Below, in pieces: positions 26,110 to 34,619 of a stretch of DNA of 64,000 bases; within the stretch, counting starts at the first letter, position 1; each line of letters starts with the position of its first letter. Source of the DNA: Roseiarcus sp963842835 (GTDB taxonomy: Bacteria > Pseudomonadota > Alphaproteobacteria > Rhizobiales > Beijerinckiaceae); contig CAWJIB010000007.1 in NCBI GenBank assembly GCA_963842835.1, forward strand, positions 434,001 to 498,000, in the 5' to 3' direction. Under the pieces are notes generated by a model. The model had not been told where the DNA came from. It worked only from the letters and a program-made list of their open reading frames with translations, and did no database searches. The translations under genes and the position numbers were made by a program.

Positions 26110-28100
26110 GCGCTCCCGTGACAGAGAAACTCACGCCGTTTCGCAAGATCCTCGTCGCCAACCGCGGCGAGATCGCCCTGCGAATCATGCGCACCGCGCG
26201 GCGCCTCGGCTACGGCGTCGTCGCGGTCCATTCGGCCGCCGACGCCGACGCGCCGCATGTGCGCGAGGCCGACGAGGCGATCGCGATCGGCGGAGCGGCG
26301 CCGGCGCAATCCTATCTCAGGATCGAAAAGATCGTCGCCGCCGCGAAGGCGAGCGGCGCCGACGCGATCCATCCCGGTTACGGATTCCTGGCCGAGAACG
26401 CGGCGTTCGCCGCGGCCTGCGAGGCGGCCGGGCTCGTCTTCATCGGCCCGTCGGCCGCCGCGATCCGCGCCATGGGCGACAAAGCCGGCGCCAAGGCGCT
26501 CATGCGAGCGGCCGGCGTTCCCTGCATTCCCGGCTATGACGGCGACCAGGGCGAGGCGGCTCTTGCAGCCGCGGCGCGCGAAATCGGCTTTCCCCTGATG
26601 ATCAAGGCGTCGGCGGGCGGCGGGGGACGCGGCATGCGCTTGGCGCCCGACGAGGCCGCGTTCGCCGAGCGCCTGCGCGCCGCACGGTCGGAGGCGCAGA
26701 GCGCCTTCGGCGACGCGACGGTGCTGCTCGAGCGCGCGATCGAAGCGCCGCGCCATATCGAAATCCAGGTTTTCGCCGACCGCTGGGGCGCCGCAATTCA
26801 TCTCGGCGAACGCGACTGCTCGACGCAACGCCGCCATCAAAAGCTGATCGAGGAGGCACCCTCCCCGGCGGTGTCGCCCGAGCTTCGCCAGCACATGGGC
26901 GCGGTCGCGGTCGCGGCCGTCAAGGCGATCGGCTACGAGGGCGCGGGCACGCTCGAATTTCTGCTCGATCCGGTCGGCGCGTTCTATTTCATGGAAATGA
27001 ATACGCGCTTGCAGGTCGAACATCCCGTGACGGAAGCCGTCACCGGGCTCGACCTCGTCGAGCTGCAATTGCGCATCGCCAGCGGCGAAAGGCTGCCGCT
27101 GCAGCAGGGGGATGTCCGGTTTTCCGGCCACGCGATCGAAGCGCGCCTGTGCGCGGAGGACGCGGCGGATGATTTCATGCCGCAGTCCGGCCGGATCCAG
27201 CGTTGGCGGGCGCCCGAAGGGCTGCGCGTCGAGGCCGCGCTGGGCGCCAGCGGCGACATTTCCCCTTATTACGATTCGATGATCGCCAAGATCGTCAGCC
27301 ATGGCGCGACGCGCGAGGAAGCGTTGCGCAAGCTCGCACACGGGCTCGACGGCACAATAGCGTTCGGCGTCACGACCAATCAGGCTTTTCTCGCGGCCTG
27401 CCTTCGCCACCCCGATTTTGTCGCCGGCCGGGTCGCCACCGATTTCGTCGATCGGCGCCGCGAGGCGCTGCTGGCGCGCCCGCGCGAGGCTCTCGTCCCG
27501 CCCGCCGCGCTCGCGGCGCTGCTCTTCCGCCTTTCCCAGCGCAGCGCGCAGCCCTGGAGGAAAGGCCGCGCGCTCGCCTGCGCCTTCGCGGCGCCGACGC
27601 GCATCGAAATCGAAGGGAAAATCCACGACGTCGAGATTTCCCGCCGGCGCGACGGGGCCTACGCGATCGCCTATGAGAGCGCGGAATTTTCGATCGAGGT
27701 CGAGGCGCTCGACGACGAGACGCTTCGCTTTCGCGTCGGCGACGTCGCGCAGAGCGCGACGTTCCTGCGCGCCGACGATCGGCTGTACTGGCTGAGCGGA
27801 GGCCTCACGTTCGCCTGCCGCGACGCGACGCTCGCGCCGCCGCGGCGGGCGAGCGCCGCCGTCGGCGACGGCAAGCTGCGCGCCGCGATGAACGGCCGCG
27901 TCGTCGCGGTGCTCGCCAAGCTCGGCGAGAGCGTCGCGCTCGGCCAGCCGCTGGTCGCGCTCGAAGCGATGAAAATGGAGCATGTCCACGGGGCGCCTGC
28001 CGCGGGAATCGTCGCCGCCCTGCATGTGGCGGAGGGCGAGCAGGCCGCGGCCGGCGCCATTCTCGCCGAGATCGAACCGCCGCCCGCCGCGACGCCATAG
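26106..28100 (+). CDS. Acyl-CoA carboxylase biotin carboxylase/BCCP subunit
   Basis: 664-aa alpha subunit. Biotin carboxylase: FRKILVANRGEIALRIMRTARRLGY, ADAIHPGYGFLAENAAF, ATP-grasp loop KASAGGGGRGMRLA, HIEIQVFAD, GERDCSTQRRHQKLIEEAPS and FMEMNTRLQVEHPVTEAVTG (metal-binding and catalytic Glu/Arg). A middle BT-like linker follows. The C-terminal biotinyl domain has VALEAMKMEHV with the biotinylated lysine in EAMKME near residue 625. It works with the carboxyltransferase encoded upstream; together they would carboxylate a beta-methyl enoyl-CoA at the gamma carbon. Start ATG 26106 overlaps the preceding stop. Confidence 0.93.
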   Translation: MSAPVTEKLTPFRKILVANRGEIALRIMRTARRLGYGVVAVHSAADADAPHVREADEAIAIGGAAPAQSYLRIEKIVAAAKASGADAIHPGYGFLAENAAFAAACEAAGLVFIGPSAAAIRAMGDKAGAKALMRAAGVPCIPGYDGDQGEAALAAAAREIGFPLMIKASAGGGGRGMRLAPDEAAFAERLRAARSEAQSAFGDATVLLERAIEAPRHIEIQVFADRWGAAIHLGERDCSTQRRHQKLIEEAPSPAVSPELRQHMGAVAVAAVKAIGYEGAGTLEFLLDPVGAFYFMEMNTRLQVEHPVTEAVTGLDLVELQLRIASGERLPLQQGDVRFSGHAIEARLCAEDAADDFMPQSGRIQRWRAPEGLRVEAALGASGDISPYYDSMIAKIVSHGATREEALRKLAHGLDGTIAFGVTTNQAFLAACLRHPDFVAGRVATDFVDRRREALLARPREALVPPAALAALLFRLSQRSAQPWRKGRALACAFAAPTRIEIEGKIHDVEISRRRDGAYAIAYESAEFSIEVEALDDETLRFRVGDVAQSATFLRADDRLYWLSGGLTFACRDATLAPPRRASAAVGDGKLRAAMNGRVVAVLAKLGESVALGQPLVALEAMKMEHVHGAPAAGIVAALHVAEGEQAAAGAILAEIEPPPAATP

Positions 28101-28111
28101 CGAGCACCCTC

Positions 28112-28891
28112 ATGCCCAAGACCCCGGATGTCCGGATCGAGAAACGCTGCGCCGCATTGTGGATCGTGATCGATCGGCCGGAACGGCGCAATGCGCTGAA
28201 CGCCGGCGTCGTTGCGGGAATCGTCGAGGGCTATCGCGCCGCCGAGGCCGACCCCGACGTGCACGTGATCGTCGTGACGGGCGCCGGCGACAAGGCGTTT
28301 TGCGCCGGCGCCGATTTGCAAGCCGGAGGGTCCTTCGCATTCGACTTTTCGCGCCCGAATAGCGATTACGCCGACATGCTGCGGCTGGCGCAAAGCGCCG
28401 CCAAACCGAGCCTCGCGCGGGTCAACGGCGCTTGCATGGCGGGCGGCATGGGGCTTCTGGCGATGACGGACATGGCGGTCGCCGCGGACGACGCCGTATT
28501 CGGCCTTCCCGAGGTCAAGGTCGGCCTGTTTCCCCTGCAGGTGTTGAGCCTGCTGCAAAGAATTGCGCCGCCGCGCCTCGTCGCCGAATGGGCGATCACC
28601 GGCGAGAGCTTTGGCGCAAGCGCGGCGCGCGCGGCGGGGCTCGTCAACCATGTCGTTCCCGCCGCAGAACTCGACGCGAAGGTGGACTGGCTGATCGCGC
28701 GGATCGCCGACAAATCGCCCACCGCGATCCGTCGCGGCAAATACGCGCTGCGCGCGATCGCCTCGATGTCCCTCGAGGAGAGCCTCGCCTTCATGGAAGG
28801 CCAACTGCCGCTGCTGGCGATGACCGAGGACGCGAAGGAGGGATTGGCCGCGTTCGCGCAAAAGCGCAAGCCCAACTGGCCGGGGCAATGA
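28112..28891 (+). CDS. Enoyl-CoA hydratase/isomerase family protein
   Basis: 259-aa crotonase-fold protein. Motifs: WIVIDRPERRNALNAGVVAGI, VIVVTGAGDKAFCAGADL (oxyanion hole), VNGACMAGGMGLLAMTDMAVAADDAVFGLPEVKVGLFPLQV with the second oxyanion and the catalytic Glu in PEVKVG, and AKEGLAAFAQKRKPNW at the C terminus. Only 11 bases after the carboxylase. In leucine or acyclic terpene catabolism the next step after carboxylation is hydration of the glutaconyl-type product, which is the most natural role here. Confidence 0.9.
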   Translation: MPKTPDVRIEKRCAALWIVIDRPERRNALNAGVVAGIVEGYRAAEADPDVHVIVVTGAGDKAFCAGADLQAGGSFAFDFSRPNSDYADMLRLAQSAAKPSLARVNGACMAGGMGLLAMTDMAVAADDAVFGLPEVKVGLFPLQVLSLLQRIAPPRLVAEWAITGESFGASAARAAGLVNHVVPAAELDAKVDWLIARIADKSPTAIRRGKYALRAIASMSLEESLAFMEGQLPLLAMTEDAKEGLAAFAQKRKPNWPGQ

Positions 28892-28987
28892 GGGTTGCGC
28901 TCGCAGCGCCGCGCAAGAGCGAGGCTCGTTTACGCGGAATTTGGGTCTCGCTCGCGTGGTCTGCGTCAGCAAAATTGAAGGGCGCAT

Positions 28988-29476
28988 CTACCTCCGCTTC
29001 AACGCCACCCCCTGTCCCGCCAGCGGCGGGACTTCGAGGCCGCGCTGCGCATGGGCAAGCGCGTCGAGCGCGGCCTGCGTTTCGGCGCGCCAAGGCGCGG
29101 CGCGCGCGCCGTCCTCGCCCTGATCGATGGAGAGCAGCAATTGCTCGCTGGCGGCCAAACTCGCGCCCTCCCGCCCGGCCTTCATTTCGAGCCAGACGCG
29201 CATGCGCTTCTCGTCGTGCTCCAAGAGGTGGCAGCGCACGAACAACGGCTGGCCTTCGCTCGCCTCCTGGAAATAGTGCAGCATCATTTGTAGCGTGTAG
29301 AGCGTGCGCCGATTGGCTTTGCGCGAAGCCGCGTCGAGGCCGATGCGGTCCATCAGGGCGTCCACCGAGCGGCTGAACACCAGCGCATAGGCCGCGTCGT
29401 TCATATGGCCGTTGTAGTCGACCCAGTCGGCCGCCACTTCGGTCTCGTAGATATCCAGCGGCTCGCCACGATGCAT
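28988..29476 (-). CDS. Hotdog-fold acyl-CoA thioesterase
   Basis: 162-aa thioesterase of the 4HBT type. Core: VAADWVDYNGHMNDAAYALVFSRSVDALMDRIG, where Asp/Asn in DYNGHMND is the catalytic region, then TLQMMLHYFQEASEGQPLFVRCHLLEHDEKRMRVWLEM. The pattern resembles carnitine/betaine-type thioesterases fused or linked to hydroxyacyl-CoA dehydrogenases. The start at 29476 follows GGGGAGGG; longer readings are Ser/Arg-rich noise. It converges on the hydratase gene end. Confidence 0.85.
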   Translation of the reverse strand: MHRGEPLDIYETEVAADWVDYNGHMNDAAYALVFSRSVDALMDRIGLDAASRKANRRTLYTLQMMLHYFQEASEGQPLFVRCHLLEHDEKRMRVWLEMKAGREGASLAASEQLLLSIDQGEDGARAAPWRAETQAALDALAHAQRGLEVPPLAGQGVALKRR

Positions 29477-29747
29477 GACGCCCTCCCCGATCAGAGCCCT
29501 CGGGCTCGTCCCGCCGCCTAATCTTTGCAGCCGCCGGCCATTTTGTCGATGAGTTCCTCCGCGAGTTCGCGCGCGGCTGCGCGGCATTTCGCCTCGCTCG
29601 ACCGCGAGCCGTCGGACCCGACGCAATTCCGACGAATTCCAGCCGCAGGTCAAGCCGGGGCAGGTCAACCTGGGGAATGACGAGCCTTCAATTGCGAGCC
29701 CTGATATAAGCGAGCCCAGATCGGGCACGCAGAAGGAGAGCGACTTC

Positions 29748-31112
29748 ATGACGCGGGACGACGAGGGCAATCGCTTTTCCGCCCGCGCCCGGCGCTACGC
29801 CAATCTCGGCGTCAACGCCGGCGCCTTCGCGGCGCGCGTGGGCGCGAGCCGCCTGATCGGCGGCGAGCGCGCCCTGAACGCGCGCGCCCTGACCGAGGCG
29901 CTCGGCTCCCTCAAGGGGCCGATGATGAAGGTCGCGCAGATGATGGCGACGATCCCCGAAGCGCTGCCGGCCGATTACGCCAGCGAGCTGATGACGCTGC
30001 AATCGCAGGCGCCGCCGATGGGCGCCGCCTTCGTGCGCCGCCGCATGCAGGCCGAACTGGGCGCCGACTGGCGCGCGCGTTTCGCCGAATTCAATCTCGC
30101 CCCCGCCGCCGCCGCCTCGCTCGGCCAGGTGCATCGCGCGACAAGTCTTTCCGGCGAGAAGCTCGCCTGCAAATTGCAATATCCCGACATGGCCTCCGCG
30201 GTCGAGGTCGACCTCTCGCAGCTCGAACTGCTGTTCTCGATCCATCGGCGGATGGGGCCGGCGATCGACACGCGCGAAATCGCCCAGGAGATCGGCGCGC
30301 GCATTCGCGAGGAGCTCGACTACGTGCGCGAGGCCAAGCTGGCGCGGCTCTATGCGCGGATGCTCGAAGGCCGCCCGCTGGTGCGCGTGCCCAAGGTCTT
30401 CGCCGAGCTTTCGACGCGGCGCCTGCTGACGCTGGAATGGCTCGAGGGCGCGCCGCTGGTCGAATTCCAGCGCGCGGGCGCCGAGGCGCGCAATCGCATC
30501 GCGCTCGCCTTGTTCGAGGCGTGGTGGCGGCCGTTTTCGCGCTTCGGCGTCATTCACGGCGATCCGCATCTCGGCAATTATTCCGTCGTCGCGGCGGGAA
30601 CGGGCGAGGCGCGGGAGGTCGAGGCGGTCAATCTCTTCGACTACGGCTGCGTGCGCATTTTTCCCGCGAGCTTCGTTGGCGGCGTCGTCGAGCTCTATCG
30701 GGCGCTCGAGAGCGCCGACGACGCCCGCATCGTCCACGCTTACGAAATCTGGGGCTTCTCCGATCTGTCGCGCGCGACGATCGCGGCGCTGAACATCTGG
30801 TCGCGCTTCCTCTATGGGCCGTTGATCGACGATCGCGTGCGCACCATCGCCGACGGCGTCAAGCCCGGCGAGTACGGCCGGCGCGAACTCTTCGCGGTCA
30901 TGCAGGCGCTCAAGGCCAATGGCGGCGGCCTGAAGGTTCCCCGCGAATTCGTCTTCATGGACCGCGCCGCGGTGGGCCTCGGCGGCGCGTTCCTGCGCCT
31001 GGGCGCGGCGATGAATTTTCATCGCCTGTTCGAAGAGGCGATCGACGGCTTCGACGTCGCCGCGCTGGCGCGGAGGCAGGCCGAGGCGCTGGCGGAAGCG
31101 GAGCTCGCCTAA
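29748..31112 (+). CDS. ABC1/UbiB-family atypical kinase
   Basis: 454-aa ADCK/UbiB-like protein. The N-terminal extension carries SLKGPMMKVAQMMATIP, a variant (KVAQ) of the KxGQ motif that limits protein-kinase activity in this family. Then AAASLGQVHRATSLSGEKLACKLQYPD (Ala-rich nucleotide loop and lysine), IREELDYVREA, FGVIHGDPHLGNYSV (catalytic loop) and NLFDYGCVRIF (DFG-like metal motif). No C-terminal membrane helices are evident, unlike E. coli UbiB. The family supports ubiquinone or isoprenoid lipid handling; the exact role is unknown. AAGGAGAG precedes the ATG. Confidence 0.87.
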   Translation: MTRDDEGNRFSARARRYANLGVNAGAFAARVGASRLIGGERALNARALTEALGSLKGPMMKVAQMMATIPEALPADYASELMTLQSQAPPMGAAFVRRRMQAELGADWRARFAEFNLAPAAAASLGQVHRATSLSGEKLACKLQYPDMASAVEVDLSQLELLFSIHRRMGPAIDTREIAQEIGARIREELDYVREAKLARLYARMLEGRPLVRVPKVFAELSTRRLLTLEWLEGAPLVEFQRAGAEARNRIALALFEAWWRPFSRFGVIHGDPHLGNYSVVAAGTGEAREVEAVNLFDYGCVRIFPASFVGGVVELYRALESADDARIVHAYEIWGFSDLSRATIAALNIWSRFLYGPLIDDRVRTIADGVKPGEYGRRELFAVMQALKANGGGLKVPREFVFMDRAAVGLGGAFLRLGAAMNFHRLFEEAIDGFDVAALARRQAEALAEAELA

Positions 31113-31161
31113 ACGGCCCGGAGCGTTCGCGACGGACGAACTCGATGTCGCGGCCTCGCGC

Positions 31162-31188
31162 AAAAAAAAGCCCCGCGGGGAGCGGGGC
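31162..31188 (-). terminator. Rho-independent terminator
   Basis: Read on the minus strand, GCCCCGC, loop TCCCC, GCGGGGC is followed by eight T. It lies about 90 bases beyond the stop of the small exported protein gene at 31279 and should end that transcript. Confidence 0.85.
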
Positions 31189-31278
31189 CTTCAGGCGCGC
31201 TGGCTTATTTCGACGGCGCGCCGCACGCCGGCGACAGGGAGGAGAGAAACGCCGGCGAAACGTCGCGCGAGACGCGGC

Positions 31279-31614
31279 TCACTGGCAGATGTCGACCCAG
31301 CGGCGGCCGAGATAGCGGCCCCATTGGTCGTAGACCGGTCGATAGGCGGAGCACCCGTTCGGGCCGGGGCCGTAATAGGGGCCGGGGCCGTAATAGGGGC
31401 CTTCCGAGGCGATCGCCGCGCCGGCGGCGAGGCCGAGAATGCCCAGGCCGACCGCCGGGCCCCACCAGCCGCCGTACCAATGGCCGCCGCGCCAATAACC
31501 GTGGTGCCAAACGCCGGCCGCGTCTGCGGGCGTCGTCGTCGCGGCTGCGACGCCGAGGCCAAGGAAGAGCGCCGTCAAGGCGACGGCGGTCGACTTCTTC
31601 AAGAATGCGCGCAT
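31279..31614 (-). CDS. Small exported Gly/Tyr/Pro-rich protein
   Basis: 111-aa protein with a signal peptide (LTALFLGLGVAAATTTPADA). The mature part begins VWHHGYWRGGHWYGGWWGPA, then a glycine-rich hydrophobic stretch (VGLGILGLAAGAAIA), two direct copies of PYYGPG, and the ending CSAYRPVYDQWGRYLGRRWVDICQ with two cysteines. Proteins of this kind (GxW/Y-rich, terminal RPVYDxxGRYLGRxxV) are common in Rhizobiales envelopes and have no known function. Its own terminator lies downstream, so it is monocistronic. Confidence 0.8.
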   Translation of the reverse strand: MRAFLKKSTAVALTALFLGLGVAAATTTPADAAGVWHHGYWRGGHWYGGWWGPAVGLGILGLAAGAAIASEGPYYGPGPYYGPGPNGCSAYRPVYDQWGRYLGRRWVDICQ

Positions 31615-31809
31615 GAGATGCCTCCAATTTCCAAACTTAGCGCCGCTTCGGCGCGGCTTGCGCCTACGTCGGATTTACGGGACGCCCCCGACGCTCGCGT
31701 GAATGGTCGGCTGAGAAATCGGCGCCTATTTGCCCAAAACACGGCGGCGAGGCGCCGAAATCGACTGATCGAGGAAAATATCGCGCCGCGAACGTACTAT
31801 TCTGAACAT

Positions 31810-32709
31810 TCATTCAGATTTCGCGCCGGCCGTCATGCCGCGCAGGAACTTGATGATGCCCGAAAAGTCGTCGCCGGAGCGGCCCGCCGCCGCGAACAGC
31901 TGATAGAGTTGAGCCGCCTCGGCGCCCAGCGGCGTCGCAGCGCCCACGCCCGCGGCCGCCTCTTGCGCGAGGCGCAGATCCTTCAGCATCAGCGCCGCCG
32001 CGAAGCCCGGCTTGTAGTCGCGATTGGCGGGCGAAGCGGGAACGGGCCCGGGGACCGGGCAATAGGAGGTGAGCGACCACGATTGGCCCGACGAAGTCGA
32101 GGCCACGTCGAAAAGCGCCTGCGCCGACAGGCCGAGCTTTTCCGCGAGAACGAAAGCCTCGCAAGTCGCGATCATCGTCGCGCCGAGGATCATGTTGTTG
32201 CAGATCTTGGCCGCCTGCCCCGCGCCGGGCCCGCCGCAATGGACGATGCGCTTGCCCATGGCCTCGAGCAGGGGCTTGGCGCGGGCGAAGGCCTCCTCGG
32301 CGCCGCCGGCCATGAAAGTGAGCGTCCCCGCGCCGGCGCCGCCGACGCCGCCGGAGACGGGGGCGTCGAGGGTCAGAACGCCGGCGCTCGCGCCCGCTTC
32401 ATGGGCTTGCCGCGCGCTGGCGACGTCGATGGTCGAGGAATCGATGACCAGCGCGCCGCGGCGCACCGCCGGCAGGATGTCGGCCCAGCACGCGATCACG
32501 TGGCGGCCCGCCGGCAACATGGTGACGGTCGCCTCGGCGCCTTCGACCGCCGCCCGCGCGCTTTGCGCGATCACGACCCCTGCCGCGGCCGCGGCGGCGC
32601 ACTGCGCCTCGATCAGATCGAAGCCCGTCACCCTGTGCCCGGCCTTGACGAGATTGGCGGCCATCGGCGCGCCCATGTTGCCCAAGCCGATGAACGCGAT
32701 GTGCGCCAT
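31810..32709 (-). CDS. mmsB: 3-hydroxyisobutyrate dehydrogenase
   Basis: 299-aa NAD-dependent dehydrogenase of valine catabolism, oxidising 3-hydroxyisobutyrate to methylmalonate semialdehyde. Rossmann motif IAFIGLGNMGAPMAANLVKAGH. Substrate motif TLDAPVSGGVGGAGAGTLTFM (DAPVSGG), and the catalytic lysine in GAGQAAKICNNMILG (GxxxKxxN). C-terminal helices end in LYQLFAAAGRSGDDFSGIIKFL, as in MmsB. It lies 36 bases downstream of an acyl-CoA dehydrogenase gene and with mmsA forms the valine pathway. Confidence 0.95.
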   Translation of the reverse strand: MAHIAFIGLGNMGAPMAANLVKAGHRVTGFDLIEAQCAAAAAAGVVIAQSARAAVEGAEATVTMLPAGRHVIACWADILPAVRRGALVIDSSTIDVASARQAHEAGASAGVLTLDAPVSGGVGGAGAGTLTFMAGGAEEAFARAKPLLEAMGKRIVHCGGPGAGQAAKICNNMILGATMIATCEAFVLAEKLGLSAQALFDVASTSSGQSWSLTSYCPVPGPVPASPANRDYKPGFAAALMLKDLRLAQEAAAGVGAATPLGAEAAQLYQLFAAAGRSGDDFSGIIKFLRGMTAGAKSE

Positions 32710-32745
32710 GCCCTTCTCCTCCCCAAGTCGGCGGTCGCTGAAAGT

Positions 32746-33879
32746 TCAGCCCTGCAAGCCGCGCGCGACAATCACGCGCATGATTTCGTTCGTGCCTTCG
32801 AGAATCTGATGCACGCGCAGATCGCGCACGATTTTCTCGACGCCGTATTCGGCGAGATAGCCATAGCCGCCGAACACCTGCAGCGCGTCATTGGCCGCGT
32901 TGAAGCCCGCGTCGGTGGCGACGCGCTTGGCCATCGCGCAAAGTCGCGTCGCGTCAGGCGATCGGGCGTCGAGCGCGCTGGCGGCCCGCCAGAGCAGCGA
33001 GCGCGCCGCCTCGAGCGAGGTCGCGATGTCGGCGAGACGGAATTGCGTCGCCTGAAAGTCGACGATGCGGCGCCCGAAGGCCTTGCGCTCGCCTGCGTAG
33101 ACGAGCGCTTTGGCGAGCGCGGCCTCGCCGCCGCCGAGCGAACAGGCGCCGATATTCAGCCGCCCGCCGTCGAGCCCGGCCATGGCGATCTTGAAGCCGT
33201 CGCCTTCCGCGCCGACGCGGTTGGCCTCCGGGATGCGCGCGCCTTCGAAAATAACCTGCCGCGTCGGCTGGGCATGCCAGCCCATCTTGCGTTCGTTGGC
33301 GCCGAACGAGAGGCCCGGCGTTCCCTTTTCAATCAGGAACGCCGAGACGCCGGCCGCGCCCGCCGCGCCGGTGCGCGCCATCACGAGATAGAGGTCCGTC
33401 GCTCCTGCGCCGGAGATGAATTGCTTGACCCCGTCGAGCACGTAAGAATCGCCGTCGCGCCGCGCGCGCGTCGAAAGCGCCGCGGCGTCGGAGCCGGCGC
33501 CCGGCTCGGTCAGGCAATAGCTCGAAAGCAGCTCCATCTTGGCGAGCTTGGGCAGGTAATGCGCCTGCAGGGCCGGCGAGCCGAAGCGGTCGATCACCGA
33601 GGCCACCATGTTGTGGATCGACAGATACGAGGCGACGCAGGGGCAGCCGGTCGCCAGCGCCTCGAAGATCAGCGCCGCGTCGAGCCGCGTCATCCCGGAG
33701 CCGCCGTGCTCCTCGCGCACGTAAATCGTCGCCATGCCGAGCGCGGCCGCCTCGCGCAACACGTCGACCGGGAAATGCTTGGCTTCGTCCCAAGCCAGCG
33801 CGTTGGGAGCGATTCGCTCGTCGGCGAAGGCGCGCGCCATGTCGCGGACGGCGGCGTGGTCGGCGGTGAGGGTGAACAT
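32746..33879 (-). CDS. Acyl-CoA dehydrogenase, probable isobutyryl-CoA dehydrogenase
   Basis: 377-aa FAD-dependent dehydrogenase. Motifs: MATIYVREEHGGSGMTRLDA, YCLTEPGAGSDAAALSTRA, LDGVKQFISGAGATDLYLV, MGWHAQPTRQVIFEGARIP, and the C-terminal HQILEGTNEIMRVIVARGL, where the EGTNE glutamate is the catalytic base of the common subclass. Position between mmsB and mmsA points to isobutyryl-CoA as substrate in valine breakdown. I start at ATG 33879 after GAGAGG; an upstream TTG at 33900 is less likely. The PIN toxin gene ends 11 bases upstream, so they may share a transcript. Confidence 0.9.
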   Translation of the reverse strand: MFTLTADHAAVRDMARAFADERIAPNALAWDEAKHFPVDVLREAAALGMATIYVREEHGGSGMTRLDAALIFEALATGCPCVASYLSIHNMVASVIDRFGSPALQAHYLPKLAKMELLSSYCLTEPGAGSDAAALSTRARRDGDSYVLDGVKQFISGAGATDLYLVMARTGAAGAAGVSAFLIEKGTPGLSFGANERKMGWHAQPTRQVIFEGARIPEANRVGAEGDGFKIAMAGLDGGRLNIGACSLGGGEAALAKALVYAGERKAFGRRIVDFQATQFRLADIATSLEAARSLLWRAASALDARSPDATRLCAMAKRVATDAGFNAANDALQVFGGYGYLAEYGVEKIVRDLRVHQILEGTNEIMRVIVARGLQG

Positions 33880-33890
33880 GGCGAAGCCTC

Positions 33891-34313
33891 TCAGGTCCAA
33901 TCGGCGAGATGGACGACATCGCGCTCGTAGCGGGTTTTCGCGACGCCGGCCACGAAGGCGCGATCAAGCGTCACGAACGGCGCGGCGCGGCGGCGCGCCA
34001 GCGCGAGATAGATGCAGTCGTAGACCGAATGATCGAGTTCGCGCGCCAGCGCGAGCGCCGGCGCCGCCAAATCCGCCAATTCAATAAATTGAGGAATGAA
34101 GCGTCGTATCTCGTTCATCGCGGCGCTCGCGATATCGACGTCGATCTCGCCGAGCTGCGCCTTCTTCCACAGGCCATTGGCGAGTTCGGCGAGCATCAAC
34201 GACGGTGCTATGAGATCCGCGGAGCTGCGGATCAGGCGATTGGCGGCGACCGTGTCATTTTCACGGGCGAACCAGCAAAGGGCGACGCTCGCGTCGACGA
34301 TGATTTCGCTCAC
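33891..34313 (-). CDS. PIN-domain toxin (VapC/FitB type)
   Basis: 140-aa predicted RNase. Acidic residues of the PIN active site are all present: Asp7 in IIVDASVALCWF, Glu43 in LMLAELANGLW, Asp99 in VYDCIYLALA and Asp117 in FVTLDRAF. VapC toxins cleave tRNA or rRNA when freed from their antitoxin. The start overlaps the antitoxin stop (ATGA at 34310-34313). The pair is lodged between the isobutyryl-CoA dehydrogenase and mmsA genes. Confidence 0.9.
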   Translation of the reverse strand: MSEIIVDASVALCWFARENDTVAANRLIRSSADLIAPSLMLAELANGLWKKAQLGEIDVDIASAAMNEIRRFIPQFIELADLAAPALALARELDHSVYDCIYLALARRRAAPFVTLDRAFVAGVAKTRYERDVVHLADWT

Positions 34314-34540
34314 CGATCTCGATCTTCTCTTACAAGCCTCGCCGGATCGCTGCGACGTCCGGGAGGCGTCAGGTTTTGAAACTTCTCGGCGGCGGCCAAG
34401 CGCTCCTCGGGCGTATAGGGCGCCGATTTCTCAATCAGGGTGCGCAGTTCCTGCTCCAGGGACCGGCCGTGCGCCTTGGCGCGGGCGCGGTGCGCTTCGA
34501 GCACGGCGTCCGGGACGTTGCGGATGAGAACCTGGGCCAT
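34310..34540 (-). CDS. Ribbon-helix-helix antitoxin (FitA/VapB-like)
   Basis: 76-aa antitoxin. The N terminus MAQVLIRNVPDAVLEAHRARAKAHGRSLEQELRTLIEKS is the FitA-like Arc/MetJ ribbon-helix-helix, where the first strand (QVLIRNV) inserts in DNA. The C-terminal tail (from about residue 45) would thread into the PIN toxin. A perfect 18-bp palindrome lies 14 bases upstream of the start, so autorepression is very likely. Confidence 0.88.
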   Translation of the reverse strand: MAQVLIRNVPDAVLEAHRARAKAHGRSLEQELRTLIEKSAPYTPEERLAAAEKFQNLTPPGRRSDPARLVREDRDR

Positions 34541-34554
34541 TACACACCTTAAAT

Positions 34555-34572
34555 GCTATCATATATGATAGC
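34555..34572. promoter_or_regulatory. Operator palindrome of the PIN/RHH toxin-antitoxin pair
   Basis: GCTATCATATATGATAGC is a perfect 18-bp dyad, AT-rich in a GC-rich neighbourhood, placed between the antitoxin start (34540) and the mmsA stop (34620). Its TATCATATAT core could overlap the -10 box. Ribbon-helix-helix dimers bind such short inverted repeats. Confidence 0.75.
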
Positions 34573-34619
34573 GCGATACGCCGACGCGAGCCAAGCATGA
34601 CATCGGCGCCGTCCTCCGC

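Noticed and set aside
25953..28025. 690-codon frame opposite the biotin carboxylase gene
   Set aside because: Antisense shadow of a fully conserved BC/BCCP subunit.
29688..33930. Very long frames opposite the ABC1 kinase and the mmsB/acyl-CoA dehydrogenase genes (491 and 868 codons)
   Set aside because: High-GC antisense shadows; composition dominated by Arg, Ala, His and Asp, no motifs, and the opposite strands encode clear enzymes.
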